Source: Pseudomonas californiensis
Lineage (GTDB): Bacteria; Pseudomonadota; Gammaproteobacteria; Pseudomonadales; Pseudomonadaceae
DNA: 64,000 nucleotides
Direction: 5' to 3'
Assembly (NCBI RefSeq): GCF_021147775.1
Contig: NZ_JAGTPK010000010.1
Coordinates: 1 to 64,000 of the forward strand
Each line of letters starts with the position of its first letter. The first letter of the stretch is position 1. Of the stretch, positions 29,722 to 38,306 are shown piece after piece. The notes beneath the pieces were generated by a model. That model was not told where the DNA came from. It searched no databases and saw nothing but the letters and a program-made list of their open reading frames with translations. The position numbers were made by a program, and so were the translations under genes.

Positions 29722-30142
29722 CTAACGCGATGACATAATGACAGCATTCACGCCCCAGTAAAGTTGAACGCGGACCCAAACTGAAATGACAAGTATAAAC
29801 CCCACGCTTTACCGGCCGACCGGCAGAACCTTTCGTACGACTTGAAGTATGAACGTTGTAAAAGCCCGGCAACAGAAACAGCCGCCAACAAGGAGCCGCA
29901 CGGCGTAAAAATAGCTACAGGCCTCGGCATACGGGGGTTTCAGCTTAATCGTCTGAAAAACATCAGGGACAAACAGAAAATAGCCATGACCGACACAACG
30001 AGTACTTTTAACAACCCACCCACTTGACGCCTGGCAGGGGCGGCAAGTTTGCATATCGGAAATGCATTTAAACACTTTATTTTCCGACGCATCCGTAGGT
30101 CAATTCTACAAGTGCTGTGGCACGCTAAACGTCAGTTATAAT
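29722..30142. other. 421-bp AT-rich intergenic region, no gene recognised
   Basis: The stretch between two minus-strand regulator genes is visibly richer in A/T than its surroundings, especially 29750-30140. It carries only short open frames without ribosome-binding sites or family features. It may hold promoters for the ArsR-type gene or be a remnant of acquired DNA. No repeats or hairpins with T-runs were convincing. Confidence 0.4.
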
Positions 30143-31048
30143 TTATTCGCTTACAGCGTGCTGCTTACAACGTGTGCGTAACATATCCAACAGCAGACTG
30201 ACCGGTTTGCTGAGTTGAGCGCGATGAGCACACAGAAGATTCAGCGGTGCACGCTCACCGAGCAATCCAGGCATCAATACCTGCAGACGGCCAGCCCGAA
30301 CATCGTCGGCCACGTCCAGCCAGGACTTGTACGCCACGCCCTCACCGGCCACAGCCCAGCGACGCACGACATCGGCGTCATCGCTGAACCGATTACCTTG
30401 TACGGTCAGGCTCATCTCCCGTTTGCCGTCGTGAAACGTCCAACGGTCATGAGCACGATCCGCCAGCATGAACATCAGGCAGTTGTGTTGCGCCAGTTGC
30501 TCCACCTGCTTCGGTTCGCCATGACGCTTCACATAAGCTGGCGAGGCGCATAACACGCGGCGGTTGTCTGGCAGAACGGAGAGCGCGACCAGACTTGAAT
30601 CTTCGGGCTCGCCGTAACGCAGGGCGACATCCACTGGCTGCCGAAACAGATCAGCGACCCGATCGCCCAGCAGCAGGCGCACGGTCAGTCCAGGATGCTG
30701 ACGTTGAAACTCGTCCAGCCATGGCAGCAGCACGTTGCGCCCCAGATCCGATGGTGCAGACAGTTGCAGAACACCCTCACAGCGGTCCTGACTGCTGGCC
30801 AGCAACCGCTGTCCTTCCTCAAGACTGCTCAGTGCGGCACGCGCGTATTCCAGAAAGCCCTCACCTTCGGCAGTCAACCGCAGGCTGCGGGTCGAGCGAG
30901 CCAACAAGCGCGCACCCAACTGACGTTCAATACGCTTCAGCGCTGCGCTGGCGACTGCCGCCGACAGGTCCATTACCCGCGCAGCAGCTGACAAGCTGCC
31001 CAGATCAGCTGCCCTTACGAACAGTTGCAGGTCATCAAAACGCAGCAT
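30143..31048 (-). CDS. LysR-family regulator
   Basis: 301 residues from the ATG at 31048 (an in-frame ATG six codons upstream is the alternative). N-terminal HTH: RFDDLQLFVRAADLGSLSAAARVMDLSAAVASAALKRIERQLG; a CrgA-like effector domain follows. It is divergent from the quinone-oxidoreductase-like gene at 31165, 116 bp away, and probably regulates it. Such pairs often respond to electrophiles or quinones; the inducer here is not deducible. Confidence 0.83.
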   Translation of the reverse strand: MLRFDDLQLFVRAADLGSLSAAARVMDLSAAVASAALKRIERQLGARLLARSTRSLRLTAEGEGFLEYARAALSSLEEGQRLLASSQDRCEGVLQLSAPSDLGRNVLLPWLDEFQRQHPGLTVRLLLGDRVADLFRQPVDVALRYGEPEDSSLVALSVLPDNRRVLCASPAYVKRHGEPKQVEQLAQHNCLMFMLADRAHDRWTFHDGKREMSLTVQGNRFSDDADVVRRWAVAGEGVAYKSWLDVADDVRAGRLQVLMPGLLGERAPLNLLCAHRAQLSKPVSLLLDMLRTRCKQHAVSE

Positions 31049-31164
31049 CGAATTCTCGATTATCAAAATAAAATTGAAAGAGACTGCCGTTTTATCGGGT
31101 TTTATCTTGGCTGGAAATAGCCAATGATCCGACCATCACATTCCCACCTTCTGAGGACCCAGCC

Positions 31165-32178
31165 ATGAAAGCCATCGCCTATTACCACTCGCTGCCGATC
31201 AGTGACGCTAAGTCACTGCAAAACGTCGAATTGCCCGACCCGGTTGCCGGCCCGCGCGACCTGATGGTCGAAGTCAAGGCGATCTCCGTCAACCCGGTGG
31301 ACACCAAAATCCGGCAGAACGTCCAGCCTGAAGGCGACAATGCCAAGGTGCTGGGCTGGGACGTCGCAGGCGTGGTCAAGGCGGTTGGCAGCGATGTCAC
31401 CCTCTTCCAGCCAGGCGACAAGGTGTTCTATGCGGGATCGCTGACACGCCCGGGCGCAAACAGCGAACTGCACGTAGTAGACGAGCGCATTGTCGGGCAT
31501 ATGCCCAAGTCGCTGAGCTTTGCCCATGCTGCCGCGCTGCCGCTGACGGCGATCACGGCCTGGGAATTGCTCTTCGAGCGCCTGAATATCGCGCAGGAAA
31601 AAAACCAAACCCAACAGAGCCTGTTGATCGTGGGCGCAGCAGGCGGCGTGGGTTCGATTCTGACTCAACTGGCCCGTCAGTTGACGTCACTCAAGGTCAT
31701 CGGCACCGCCTCCAGGCCGGAAACCGAAGCCTGGGTACGCGAACTGGGCGCCCATGAAGTACTCGATCACAGCAAACCGCTAAGTGAAGAGCTCAAGCGC
31801 GTTGGCCTCGGTGCAGTGACCCATGTCGCCAGCCTGACCCAGACCGATCAACATCTGGACCAACTGGTCGAGGCGCTCAAGCCGCAGGGCAAGTTGGGTC
31901 TGATCGACGATCCAAAGTCGCTGGATGTGTCGAAACTCAAGCGCAAGAGCCTCTCGCTGCATTGGGAGTTCATGTACACGCGGTCGATGTTTGAAACCGA
32001 GGACATGATCGAGCAACACAACCTGCTCAATCGCGTGGCCGAGCTGATCGACGCCGGCACCCTGAAAACAACCTTCGGCGAGCACTTCGGCACCATCAAC
32101 GCCGACAATCTGCGTCGTGCCCATGCGCTGCTGGAAAGCGGTAAAGCCAAAGGCAAGGTAGTGCTGGAAGGGTTCTGA
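31165..32178 (+). CDS. Zinc-type alcohol dehydrogenase/quinone-oxidoreductase family protein
   Basis: 337 residues, MDR superfamily. It has an N-terminal GroES-like domain (GWDVAGVVKAVGSDV, GDKVFYAG) and a Rossmann domain with VGAAGGVGSILTQLARQL (about residues 155-172). The structural and catalytic zinc cysteines of true alcohol dehydrogenases are absent, placing it with NADPH-dependent quinone/enone reductases. It ends just before a strong terminator and is a single-gene unit, likely under the divergent LysR regulator. Confidence 0.85.
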   Translation: MKAIAYYHSLPISDAKSLQNVELPDPVAGPRDLMVEVKAISVNPVDTKIRQNVQPEGDNAKVLGWDVAGVVKAVGSDVTLFQPGDKVFYAGSLTRPGANSELHVVDERIVGHMPKSLSFAHAAALPLTAITAWELLFERLNIAQEKNQTQQSLLIVGAAGGVGSILTQLARQLTSLKVIGTASRPETEAWVRELGAHEVLDHSKPLSEELKRVGLGAVTHVASLTQTDQHLDQLVEALKPQGKLGLIDDPKSLDVSKLKRKSLSLHWEFMYTRSMFETEDMIEQHNLLNRVAELIDAGTLKTTFGEHFGTINADNLRRAHALLESGKAKGKVVLEGF

Positions 32179-32184
32179 CGACAC

Positions 32185-32223
32185 AGGTGCAGCGTCAGCA
32201 ACCACTGACGCTGCACCTTTTTT
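32185..32223 (+). terminator. Rho-independent terminator
   Basis: A perfect 14-bp stem (arms 32185-32198 and 32205-32218) with a six-base CAACCA loop is followed by a run of Ts (32218-32223). It directly follows the stop of the oxidoreductase gene and separates it from the convergent exporter gene. On the minus strand there is no T-run after the stem, so it acts mainly in the plus direction. Confidence 0.92.
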
Positions 32224-32235
32224 CACCCGCCCGGA

Positions 32236-33432
32236 TCAGGCAGGTTTGGCCTGCGCATCACGCTTGCTCTGCAAGCGTCGCGTGTATACCGACGCACTGA
32301 CGGCCAGTACGCCACACAGGCTGATCACCAGCGCCATTGGCGTAGAGGTGCCGTCGTGCAGCACGCCCACCAGACTGGCCGCCGCTGCCGCCACGCTGAA
32401 CTGCAGGCAGCCCAACAGCGCAGACGCACTGCCCGCGCGCGCCCATTGCCCGTTCATTGCGCACGCTGAGGCGTTGGGAATGATACAGCCCAGGCTCGCT
32501 ACGCATATGAACAGCGGCACCAGCAATGGCCACAGCGCCTCAGTACGAAACCCGGTAATGGCCAGCAATATCAGGCCTGCCGCGAGATAGACCCATACCG
32601 TGCGCACCAGCAGAAACGCCGGGCCAACCTTGCGCAGGATCCGCGCATTGATCTGCGCCACCAGAATAAACCCCGCCGCGTTCATCCCGAACAGCCAGCC
32701 GTAGTGCTCGGCAGGCACGCCATACAACTTGATGAACACGAACGGCGAACCGGCGACATAGGCGAACATCCCTGCCATGGCGATCCCGCCGGTCAGTGCA
32801 TGTCCGATGAATACGCGATCCTTGAACAGATTGCCGTACTGACGCAGGGCGCCACTGAGAGGTTGCCGAGGCGTGCTGGCAGGCATGCTTTCCGGCAAGC
32901 CGAGCGCAACAGCCGTCAGGCACAGTGCGCTGAACAGCGTCAGGCTAATGAAAATCGACTGCCAACCGTACGCCCCGACCAGCACGCCGCCGAGCATGGG
33001 CGCCAGGATAGGTGCCAGCCCCATCACCAACATCAACTGCGAAAAGACCTTGGCGGATTCAACGGCATTACACTTGTCGCTGACGATCGCCCGCGACAGC
33101 ACCATTCCCGCACATCCACCCAACGCCTGAACGAAACGCGCACCAATCAGCCATTCCAGGCTGGGCGCAAAGGCACAGGCCAGGGAAGCCAGGGTAAACA
33201 GCGTGACGCCAACCAGCATGGGGATCCGGCGACCAAAGCGATCCGCCACAGGACCATACGCCAGTTGCCCCAGAGACAAGCCAAGGAAATACGCTGCCAG
33301 GGTCAACTGGACATGCTTTTCGTCAGTGGCGAAGTACAACGCCATAGCCGGGAAGCCAGGCAGATAAAAGTCGATGGCCAACGGGCCGAAAGCGCTCAAA
33401 GAGCCAAGAATAAGGATTGTGCGTAGATTCAT
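32236..33432 (-). CDS. Bcr/CflA-type MFS drug exporter
   Basis: 398 residues, 12 hydrophobic segments. N-terminal family marks are FGPLAIDFYLPGFPAM and motif A GPVADRFGRR; the drug:H+ antiporter motif region is present in FVQALGGCAGMVLSRAIV. It should expel small toxic compounds with proton exchange. The start is the ATG at 33432, giving a short tail before the first helix; the frame remains open 25 codons further, but that stretch is basic and lacks family features. It is convergent with the oxidoreductase gene. Confidence 0.87.
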   Translation of the reverse strand: MNLRTILILGSLSAFGPLAIDFYLPGFPAMALYFATDEKHVQLTLAAYFLGLSLGQLAYGPVADRFGRRIPMLVGVTLFTLASLACAFAPSLEWLIGARFVQALGGCAGMVLSRAIVSDKCNAVESAKVFSQLMLVMGLAPILAPMLGGVLVGAYGWQSIFISLTLFSALCLTAVALGLPESMPASTPRQPLSGALRQYGNLFKDRVFIGHALTGGIAMAGMFAYVAGSPFVFIKLYGVPAEHYGWLFGMNAAGFILVAQINARILRKVGPAFLLVRTVWVYLAAGLILLAITGFRTEALWPLLVPLFICVASLGCIIPNASACAMNGQWARAGSASALLGCLQFSVAAAAASLVGVLHDGTSTPMALVISLCGVLAVSASVYTRRLQSKRDAQAKPA

Positions 33433-33570
33433 CGGGTGTCCATCAGCATGTACAGGGCAACGGGTTAGTCTAACCGGCTTACCCTTCAGAGAACGCTGGA
33501 CGGACAAATTAATTCAAAAATTTACAGCGCAGAAAAAGAAGGAGACTCTGCCAGCCCCCCTTCATTGACT

Positions 33571-33768
33571 TCAGACCGACTGTGCCTGATAGCCTTCTTC
33601 GGTAATCAGCTCGACGACCCGTTCTGCGGGCAATTCACTCTGAACCTGAACCGTTGCGCCAGCAAGATCGACCTGCACATCAGCAGCAGGGTCAGCCTGC
33701 TGGATCGCATGAGTCACCGCCTTGACGCAGTGCCCGCACGTCATGCCCTGAACCTTGAATGTCTGCAT
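33571..33768 (-). CDS. copZ: CopZ-like copper chaperone
   Basis: A 65-residue single HMA domain: MTCGHCVKAV (MxCxxC copper site, residues about 9-14), beta-alpha-beta-beta-alpha-beta pattern, ending EEGYQAQSV. It should bind Cu(I) in the cytosol and hand it to CopA or CueR. GGAGT precedes the ATG. A CueR-type promoter lies directly upstream at 33799-33829 on the same strand, so it is a copper-induced gene. Confidence 0.92.
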   Translation of the reverse strand: MQTFKVQGMTCGHCVKAVTHAIQQADPAADVQVDLAGATVQVQSELPAERVVELITEEGYQAQSV

Positions 33769-33798
33769 AGTGGTACTCCTTGATAAGTGAATGGCGCC

Positions 33799-33829
33799 AT
33801 CTTCAACCTTGTCATCGTGGCAAGGTCAA
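33799..33829 (-). promoter_or_regulatory. CueR-type promoter/operator of copZ
   Basis: On the minus strand TTGACC (33829-33824) is followed by a 19-bp spacer with the dyad ACCTTGCC...ACAAGGT and GAAGAT as -10 (33804-33799). The CCTTGCC...AAGG dyad matches the E. coli copA operator. The -10 is weak, as expected for a promoter that needs MerR-type distortion. The copZ ATG is 31 bp downstream. Confidence 0.85.
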
Positions 33830-33921
33830 GTTTCCGTCGTTCCTGCCGGGCTGGTAATCCGAGGTATCGTGGGCCAAGCTGTATCAACACGTTTACATCA
33901 TTTACATCAGGAGCATCAGCG

Positions 33922-34302
33922 ATGCGCTGGTCAGCATTCAGCCTCTTCAGCATTATCGGTCTTCTGGCTGCCGCCCCCACCGTCCAATCCGCTCAGGACT
34001 ACGGCATCCTGATCATTTCCCGAGAGCGCCTCGAAGTTGCGACCTCCTGTGAAATCGGCATCTATATTCAAGACCAGTTGGCGGGCCGACTGTTTCAGGA
34101 AGACTCGGTGTCGTTCAACCTTCCCCCGGGTGAAGTGTCCGTGCGTCTGCGCAAGTTGCGGGGCACCATCCCGGGCTGTGAGTCCGGGATGGAAGTGCAG
34201 AACAACACCAAAATCCGTCTGCAGGCTGGCGATATTCTCAAGTACCGCATCGCCACTGACTTGAATGGCCTTTACCTCAAGAAAGCCGATCTCAACTATT
34301 GA
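33922..34302 (+). CDS. Small secreted two-cysteine protein in the copper module
   Basis: 126 residues with a signal peptide (RWSAFSLFSIIGLLAAAPTVQSA, cleavage after about residue 24). The mature protein is about 100 residues, mostly beta-strand, with two cysteines (TSCEIGI and IPGCESG) that could form a disulfide. I do not recognise a named family; the strand pattern with VSFNLPPGEVSVRLRKL recalls PEGA-like or DUF periplasmic folds. AGGAG precedes the ATG at 33922. It sits between two CueR operators and upstream of copA, so a role in periplasmic copper handling is possible. No MxxM or His-rich copper site is visible. Confidence 0.65.
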   Translation: MRWSAFSLFSIIGLLAAAPTVQSAQDYGILIISRERLEVATSCEIGIYIQDQLAGRLFQEDSVSFNLPPGEVSVRLRKLRGTIPGCESGMEVQNNTKIRLQAGDILKYRIATDLNGLYLKKADLNY

Positions 34303-34309
34303 TTCGCTC

Positions 34310-34340
34310 TTGACCTTGCCCATATGGCAAGGTTGATCCT
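34310..34340 (+). promoter_or_regulatory. CueR-type promoter/operator of copA
   Basis: TTGACC (34310-34315) is followed by a 19-bp spacer containing a perfect dyad, ACCTTGCC-CATAT-GGCAAGGT (34313-34333), and GATCCT (34335-34340). Sequence and spacing closely follow the E. coli copA promoter bound by CueR. The copA start is 33 bp downstream and cueR is the last gene of the same transcript, giving autoregulation. Confidence 0.92.
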
Positions 34341-34372
34341 TGCAGGCATACAAGCCTCAGGGAGTGATTGAG

Positions 34373-36571
34373 ATGCAAGACACCATCGCCTTCGACCTGC
34401 CCATCAGTGGCATGACCTGCGCCAGCTGCGCCGGTCGGGTCGAGCGTGCCCTGACCAAAGTGCCGGGGGTCAACAGCGTGACGGTCAATCTGGCCAACGA
34501 ACGCGCCCATGTCGTGACCAGCTCCGGTACAGACCCGCAAACGCTGATTACCGCCGTTACCCACGCGGGCTACAGCGCGACCCTGCTTCAGGACGAAAGC
34601 GTCGCGGCGGACAGCAGGCGGCAGAGTCTGCACCGTGAGCGCCTGGCCTTGTTAATGGCGATTGTGCTGGCCATGCCGCTGATTCTGCCGATGCTGCTGT
34701 CTCCTTTCGGCGTGCACTGGATGTTGCCCGCCTGGGTTCAATTTGCGCTCGCGACACCTGTGCAGTTCATTCTTGGGGCGCGCTTTTACGTCGCGGCCTG
34801 GAAAGCCGTTCGGGCAGGTGCCGGCAACATGGACCTGCTGGTCGCCATCGGCACCAGCGCCGGTTACGGTCTGAGCGTTTATCAGTGGCTGAGCGCAGAA
34901 CCCGGCAGCACGCCTCATCTGTACTTCGAAGCATCGGCCGTGGTTATCGCGCTGGTACTGATGGGTAAATACCTGGAAAGCCGCGCCAAGCGCCAGACGG
35001 CCAGCGCCATTCGCGCGCTTGAGGCGCTACGCCCGGAGCGCGCCCTGCGAGTGGTCGATGGGGTAGAAACCGAGGTCGCAATCAGTGCGCTGCAGATCGA
35101 CGACCATGTGCTGGTCAAGCCGGGCGAGCGTTTTCCCGTGGACGGCGAGGTTCTTGAAGGTCACAGCCATGCCGACGAAGCACTCATCACGGGTGAAAGC
35201 CTGCCAGTGGCCAAACAGCCCGGTGATCGAGTCACGGGCGGCGCCATCAATGGCGAGGGTCGCTTGCTGGTCAGGACCCTGGCACTGGGCTCTGAAACCG
35301 TTCTGGCGCGCATCATCCGTCTGGTCGAAGACGCCCAGGCGGGCAAGGCTCCGATACAAAAGCTGGTGGACAAGGTCAGTCAGGTGTTCGTACCGACGGT
35401 GCTGGTGATTGCCTTTTTTACCTTGGGTGGATGGCTGTTGATAGGTGCTTCTCTGGAACAGGCCTTGATCAATGCCGTCGCCGTACTGGTGATCGCCTGC
35501 CCTTGCTCGCTGGGGCTGGCAACGCCTACTGCGATCATGGCGGGCACCGGTGTAGCGGCGCGCTACGGTATTTTGATCAAGGACGCCGAAGCGCTGGAGC
35601 GTGCACATGAAGTGACCGCTGTGGTGTTCGACAAGACCGGCACACTCACCTCCGGCACGCCACGCATCACCAACATGATTGCAGTCGAAGGCAACGAAGA
35701 GCTGCTGTTGCAACGGGCGGGTGCGCTGCAGCGTGGCAGCGAACACCCGCTGTCCAGAGCAGTGCTGGATGTCTGCCATGAATGGCAACTGAAACTTGAC
35801 CCTGTCGAAAACAGCCGGGCACTGAGCGGGCTCGGTATTGCGGGCACGGTTCAGGGTCACAACCTGGTGCTGGGCAATCGGCGTCTGCTGGAAGACAGTG
35901 GCTTGTCCATGGGTGAACTCGCCGAATCGGCACGTATCTGGGAAACCGAAGGCAGAACCTTGTCCTGGCTGATCGAGGAGGCGCCCGAGCCCAAAGTCAT
36001 CGGCCTGTTCGCTTTCGGCGACACGCTCAAGCCTGGAACTGATCAAGCAGTGCGGGAACTGAACGACCGGGGCATCACCAGCCATCTGCTCACCGGTGAC
36101 AACCGGGGCAGCGCTCAGGTCGTCGCAAAGGCGCTGGGCATCCACGATGTGCACGCCGAAGTCCTGCCGGCCGACAAATCGGCAGCGGTGACCCAATTGA
36201 AAGCCCATCACGTGGTCGCCATGGTCGGTGACGGCATCAATGATGCTCCGGCCCAGGCAGCCGCCGACATTGGCATCGCCATGGGCGGCGGCACGGACGT
36301 CGCAATGCACGCGGCGGGCATTACCCTGATGCGCGGCGACCCGCGCCTGGTTCCCGCCGCCTTGGACATCAGTCGCAGAACCTACGCCAAGATCCGTCAG
36401 AATCTGTTCTGGGCCTTCGTCTACAACCTCATCGGCATCCCGCTTGCGGCGCTCGGTTACCTCAACCCGGTCCTGGCCGGTGCAGCCATGGCGCTGTCGA
36501 GCGTCAGCGTGGTCGGCAACGCCTTGCTGCTCAAGACCTGGAAACCCAAAAATATCGGAGAGGCGCCATGA
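34373..36571 (+). CDS. copA: Cu(I)-exporting P1B-type ATPase CopA
   Basis: 732 residues. There is one N-terminal HMA domain (GMTCASC, about residues 13-18). Eight membrane helices follow, with the ion-binding CPC in [13 protein letters not shown]. The actuator has ITGESLPV, the phosphorylation site is [11 protein letters not shown], the ATP-binding loop has SEHPLSRA, and the hinge is [12 protein letters not shown]. It pumps Cu(I) from cytosol to periplasm. The ATG at 34373 has GGAG upstream; an in-frame ATG at 34340 lies inside the CueR -10 and is therefore not the start. It overlaps cueR by 4 bp (ATGA). Confidence 0.95.
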   Translation: MQDTIAFDLPISGMTCASCAGRVERALTKVPGVNSVTVNLANERAHVVTSSGTDPQTLITAVTHAGYSATLLQDESVAADSRRQSLHRERLALLMAIVLAMPLILPMLLSPFGVHWMLPAWVQFALATPVQFILGARFYVAAWKAVRAGAGNMDLLVAIGTSAGYGLSVYQWLSAEPGSTPHLYFEASAVVIALVLMGKYLESRAKRQTASAIRALEALRPERALRVVDGVETEVAISALQIDDHVLVKPGERFPVDGEVLEGHSHADEALITGESLPVAKQPGDRVTGGAINGEGRLLVRTLALGSETVLARIIRLVEDAQAGKAPIQKLVDKVSQVFVPTVLVIAFFTLGGWLLIGASLEQALINAVAVLVIACPCSLGLATPTAIMAGTGVAARYGILIKDAEALERAHEVTAVVFDKTGTLTSGTPRITNMIAVEGNEELLLQRAGALQRGSEHPLSRAVLDVCHEWQLKLDPVENSRALSGLGIAGTVQGHNLVLGNRRLLEDSGLSMGELAESARIWETEGRTLSWLIEEAPEPKVIGLFAFGDTLKPGTDQAVRELNDRGITSHLLTGDNRGSAQVVAKALGIHDVHAEVLPADKSAAVTQLKAHHVVAMVGDGINDAPAQAAADIGIAMGGGTDVAMHAAGITLMRGDPRLVPAALDISRRTYAKIRQNLFWAFVYNLIGIPLAALGYLNPVLAGAAMALSSVSVVGNALLLKTWKPKNIGEAP

Positions 36572-36978
36572 ACATCGGTCAGGCGGCGAAGAGCAGCGGA
36601 TTGAGCGCCAAGATGATCCGTTATTACGAATCCACTGGCCTGCTGCGCGCGGCGCATCGCAGCGACAGCGGCTATCGCCTTTACGGCCCTGATGACCTGC
36701 ACAGCCTGGCGTTCATCAAGCGCTCGCGGGACCTCGGGTTTTCGCTGGAGGAAGTCGGCAAACTGCTGACCCTCTGGCAGGATCGTCAGCGCGCCAGCGC
36801 CGACGTCAAAGCTCTCGCCCGTCAACACATCGTCGACCTGAACCAGAAGATCGAAGAACTGGCCAGCCTGCGTGACACCCTTCAGGAGCTGGTCGAACAC
36901 TGCCAGGGCGACGACCGTCCAGACTGCCCGATCCTCAAAGACCTCGCCTCGGGCGGGTGTTGTGATCGCCGCAAATAA
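36568..36978 (+). CDS. cueR: CueR copper-responsive MerR regulator
   Basis: 136 residues. The HTH is [21 protein letters not shown]; the wing is [10 protein letters not shown]; a dimerisation helix is followed by the Cu(I) loop [13 protein letters not shown], which holds the two cysteines spaced as in E. coli CueR (C112/C120). The tail GGCCDRRK adds a CC pair, common in CueR relatives. It overlaps copA by 4 bp and should activate the promoters at 33799-33829 and 34310-34340. Confidence 0.93.
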   Translation: MNIGQAAKSSGLSAKMIRYYESTGLLRAAHRSDSGYRLYGPDDLHSLAFIKRSRDLGFSLEEVGKLLTLWQDRQRASADVKALARQHIVDLNQKIEELASLRDTLQELVEHCQGDDRPDCPILKDLASGGCCDRRK

Positions 36979-37073
36979 TCCAGAACCGAGCTTCTGCCCT
37001 TGTGGCGCGCGGCTTCGGTGCGCGATAGCCTGTGGGAAGTCCCCGGCAGTGTTGATACTTCGCCTTCACATCC

Positions 37074-37099
37074 GTCTTCGTGAGCAAGCTCACTCCCAC
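37074..37099 (-). repeat. REP-like sequence, copy 1
   Basis: This 26-nt sequence is identical to 37903-37928. Its core, read on the minus strand, is GTGGGAGTGAGCTTGCTCAC, a palindromic GTGAGCTTGCTCAC preceded by GTGGGA. It is a close variant of the abundant Pseudomonas REP GTGGGAGCGAGCTTGCTCGC. Homology with the second copy extends imperfectly about 25 bp further left. Confidence 0.8.
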
Positions 37100-37259
37100 G
37101 GGCGCTCCGTTTGCTGACGAAGAGGCCGGTGTGCTCATGAAGTTACCCGCTGGATATCGAATTCAACGCCAGGATCAGAATCAAAAACCTCCAGCCACTG
37201 CGGGCCGAAAACAAACAGCGCCTTTATCCCCCGATAGCCGTCACACCGCAGAACGCGAC

Positions 37260-37470
37260 GCAAGGTGCAGGCTGAGTTCTGGCGCTGATCCGGGGGGCAA
37301 TCGGCATGGATGCCGATTGAGCTGCACCGGGCCATGGATGGCCCGTTGCAGCGACCGCCGGATCAGCGTCAGGACGAAGGAATCCGCCGCAGGCGGACCC
37401 AACCGGAGCCTTGGGCTTTGCCCACTTTGGCCCCCTCAAAGTGGGTCGCCGAGGGGCGAAAAGGTGACCT
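37260..37470 (+). repeat. 211-bp direct repeat, copy A, with three-way-junction potential
   Basis: It matches 37939-38149 over 211 bp with only a handful of mismatches. An outer stem (37284-37293 with 37358-37367, GCTGATCCGG/CCGGATCAGC) encloses two hairpins. One is a perfect 10-bp stem with a GG loop (37298-37307/37310-37319). The other is a 15-bp stem with one mismatch (37321-37335/37338-37352) around GGGCCATGGATGGCCC. Such folding suggests a mobile palindromic element or structured RNA. Confidence 0.85.
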
Positions 37471-37695
37471 CAGCCGAGCGCGCAAGTCACTGAGTCCACA
37501 GTCCCAAATGCCTCAAGCAAAGCCATCCAAACCTTGGAAAACTCCGATCCTGACGACAGTATACATATCCAGACGGGGTTCGCGCTGCCAAGAAAGGTTC
37601 CGTCCTGACGGCCGGGTCACTTTGTTTCGACAAAGTAACCAAACCATTTGCGCTGACGTCAGGCCCCGGCAAGCCGGGGTTCCCTCATGCAGACA

Positions 37696-37778
37696 TCGTG
37701 GAAGGGGCCCGCGCCGACGGGCCATCCATGGCCCAACGGCGCTCTCTCGGCATCCCTGCCGATCGACCCCTTCCACGA
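37696..37778 (-). repeat. Related structured element in inverted orientation
   Basis: The outer stem is TCGTGGAAGGGG (37696-37707) pairing with CCCCTTCCACGA (37767-37778), 12 bp perfect. It encloses GGGCCATCCATGGCCC (37719-37734) and a TCGGCA-TCCC-TGCCGA hairpin (37747-37762). These inner hairpins are the reverse complement of those in the 211-bp repeats, in swapped order, while the outer stem differs. A further CCCCGGC-AA-GCCGGGG hairpin lies just to the left (about 37662-37677). Confidence 0.75.
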
Positions 37779-37902
37779 CGCCTGCATTCGGCCTTCCATA
37801 CGCGCGATTGGCGTCGTCAGTGAGATTGGGGGTTGAAGATCAAGATCAAAGGCAAAGGTGATAGACGGATCAGTCTGATATTGATGCGGCGTCTTCAAAT
37901 CA

Positions 37903-37928
37903 GTCTTCGTGAGCAAGCTCACTCCCAC
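37903..37928 (-). repeat. REP-like sequence, copy 2
   Basis: Identical to 37074-37099. Here it lies only 10 bp before the 211-bp repeat copy B, whereas copy 1 is 160 bp from repeat A, so the intervening 150 bp were either inserted at A or lost at B. Confidence 0.8.
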
Positions 37929-37938
37929 CCGATGCGAA

Positions 37939-38149
37939 GCAAGGTGCAGGCTGAGTTCTGGCGCTGATCCGGGGGGCAATCGGCATGGATGCCGATTGAG
38001 CTGCACCGGGCCATGGATGGCCCGTTGCAGCGACCGCCGGATCAGCATCAGGACGAAGGAATCCGCCGCAGGCGGACCCAACCGGAGCCTGGGGCTTTGC
38101 CTACTTTGGCCCCATCAAAGTGGGTCGCCGAGGGGCGAAAAGGTGACCT
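37939..38149 (+). repeat. 211-bp direct repeat, copy B
   Basis: The partner of 37260-37470, with the same outer stem and two inner hairpins (GGGCCATGGATGGCCC at 38008-38023). Differences are single bases, e.g. GTCAGG/ATCAGG after the outer stem, and CCTTGGG/CCTGGGG, CCCAC/CCTAC and CCCCTC/CCCATC further on. Similarity fades after 38149. Confidence 0.85.
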
Positions 38150-38264
38150 GAGTCGGGCGCAGACATCACTGATATCCACAGACTGCAACGACCGTATCCA
38201 TTGAAATCTCTGCTCAATATCGCCCGGCCAGGCAATCAGATCAAACAAAGCCAAGTCGCAGCAG

Positions 38265-38294
38265 AACAAAAAACAAACCCGGCATAAGCCCGGT
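38265..38294 (-). terminator. Probable terminator of the RIO-kinase gene
   Basis: On the minus strand an ACCGGGC-TTAT-GCCGGGT hairpin (38294-38277, one internal mismatch) is followed by TTTGTTTTTTG. It begins 13 bp after the kinase stop codon. The mismatch lowers confidence slightly. Confidence 0.6.
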
Positions 38295-38306
38295 CTGCTC
38301 AAGTCA

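Larger units (their letters stand above)
36979..38306. other. 1.3-kb noncoding repeat island between cueR and the kinase gene
   Basis: No credible gene is present; the short open frames here lie across inverted repeats and lack ribosome-binding sites. The region carries two 26-nt REP-like sequences, two 211-bp direct repeats, and between them a related element in opposite orientation. Its two ends are the copper operon and the terminator of the RIO-kinase gene. The layout (REP plus 211-bp repeat, twice) suggests duplication or repeated insertion of a mobile intergenic element. Confidence 0.75.

Noticed and set aside
37310..38081. Open frames of 183 and 140 codons within the repeat island
   Set aside because: They read across inverted repeats and REP sequence, have no ribosome-binding sites, and parts of them repeat because the DNA repeats.
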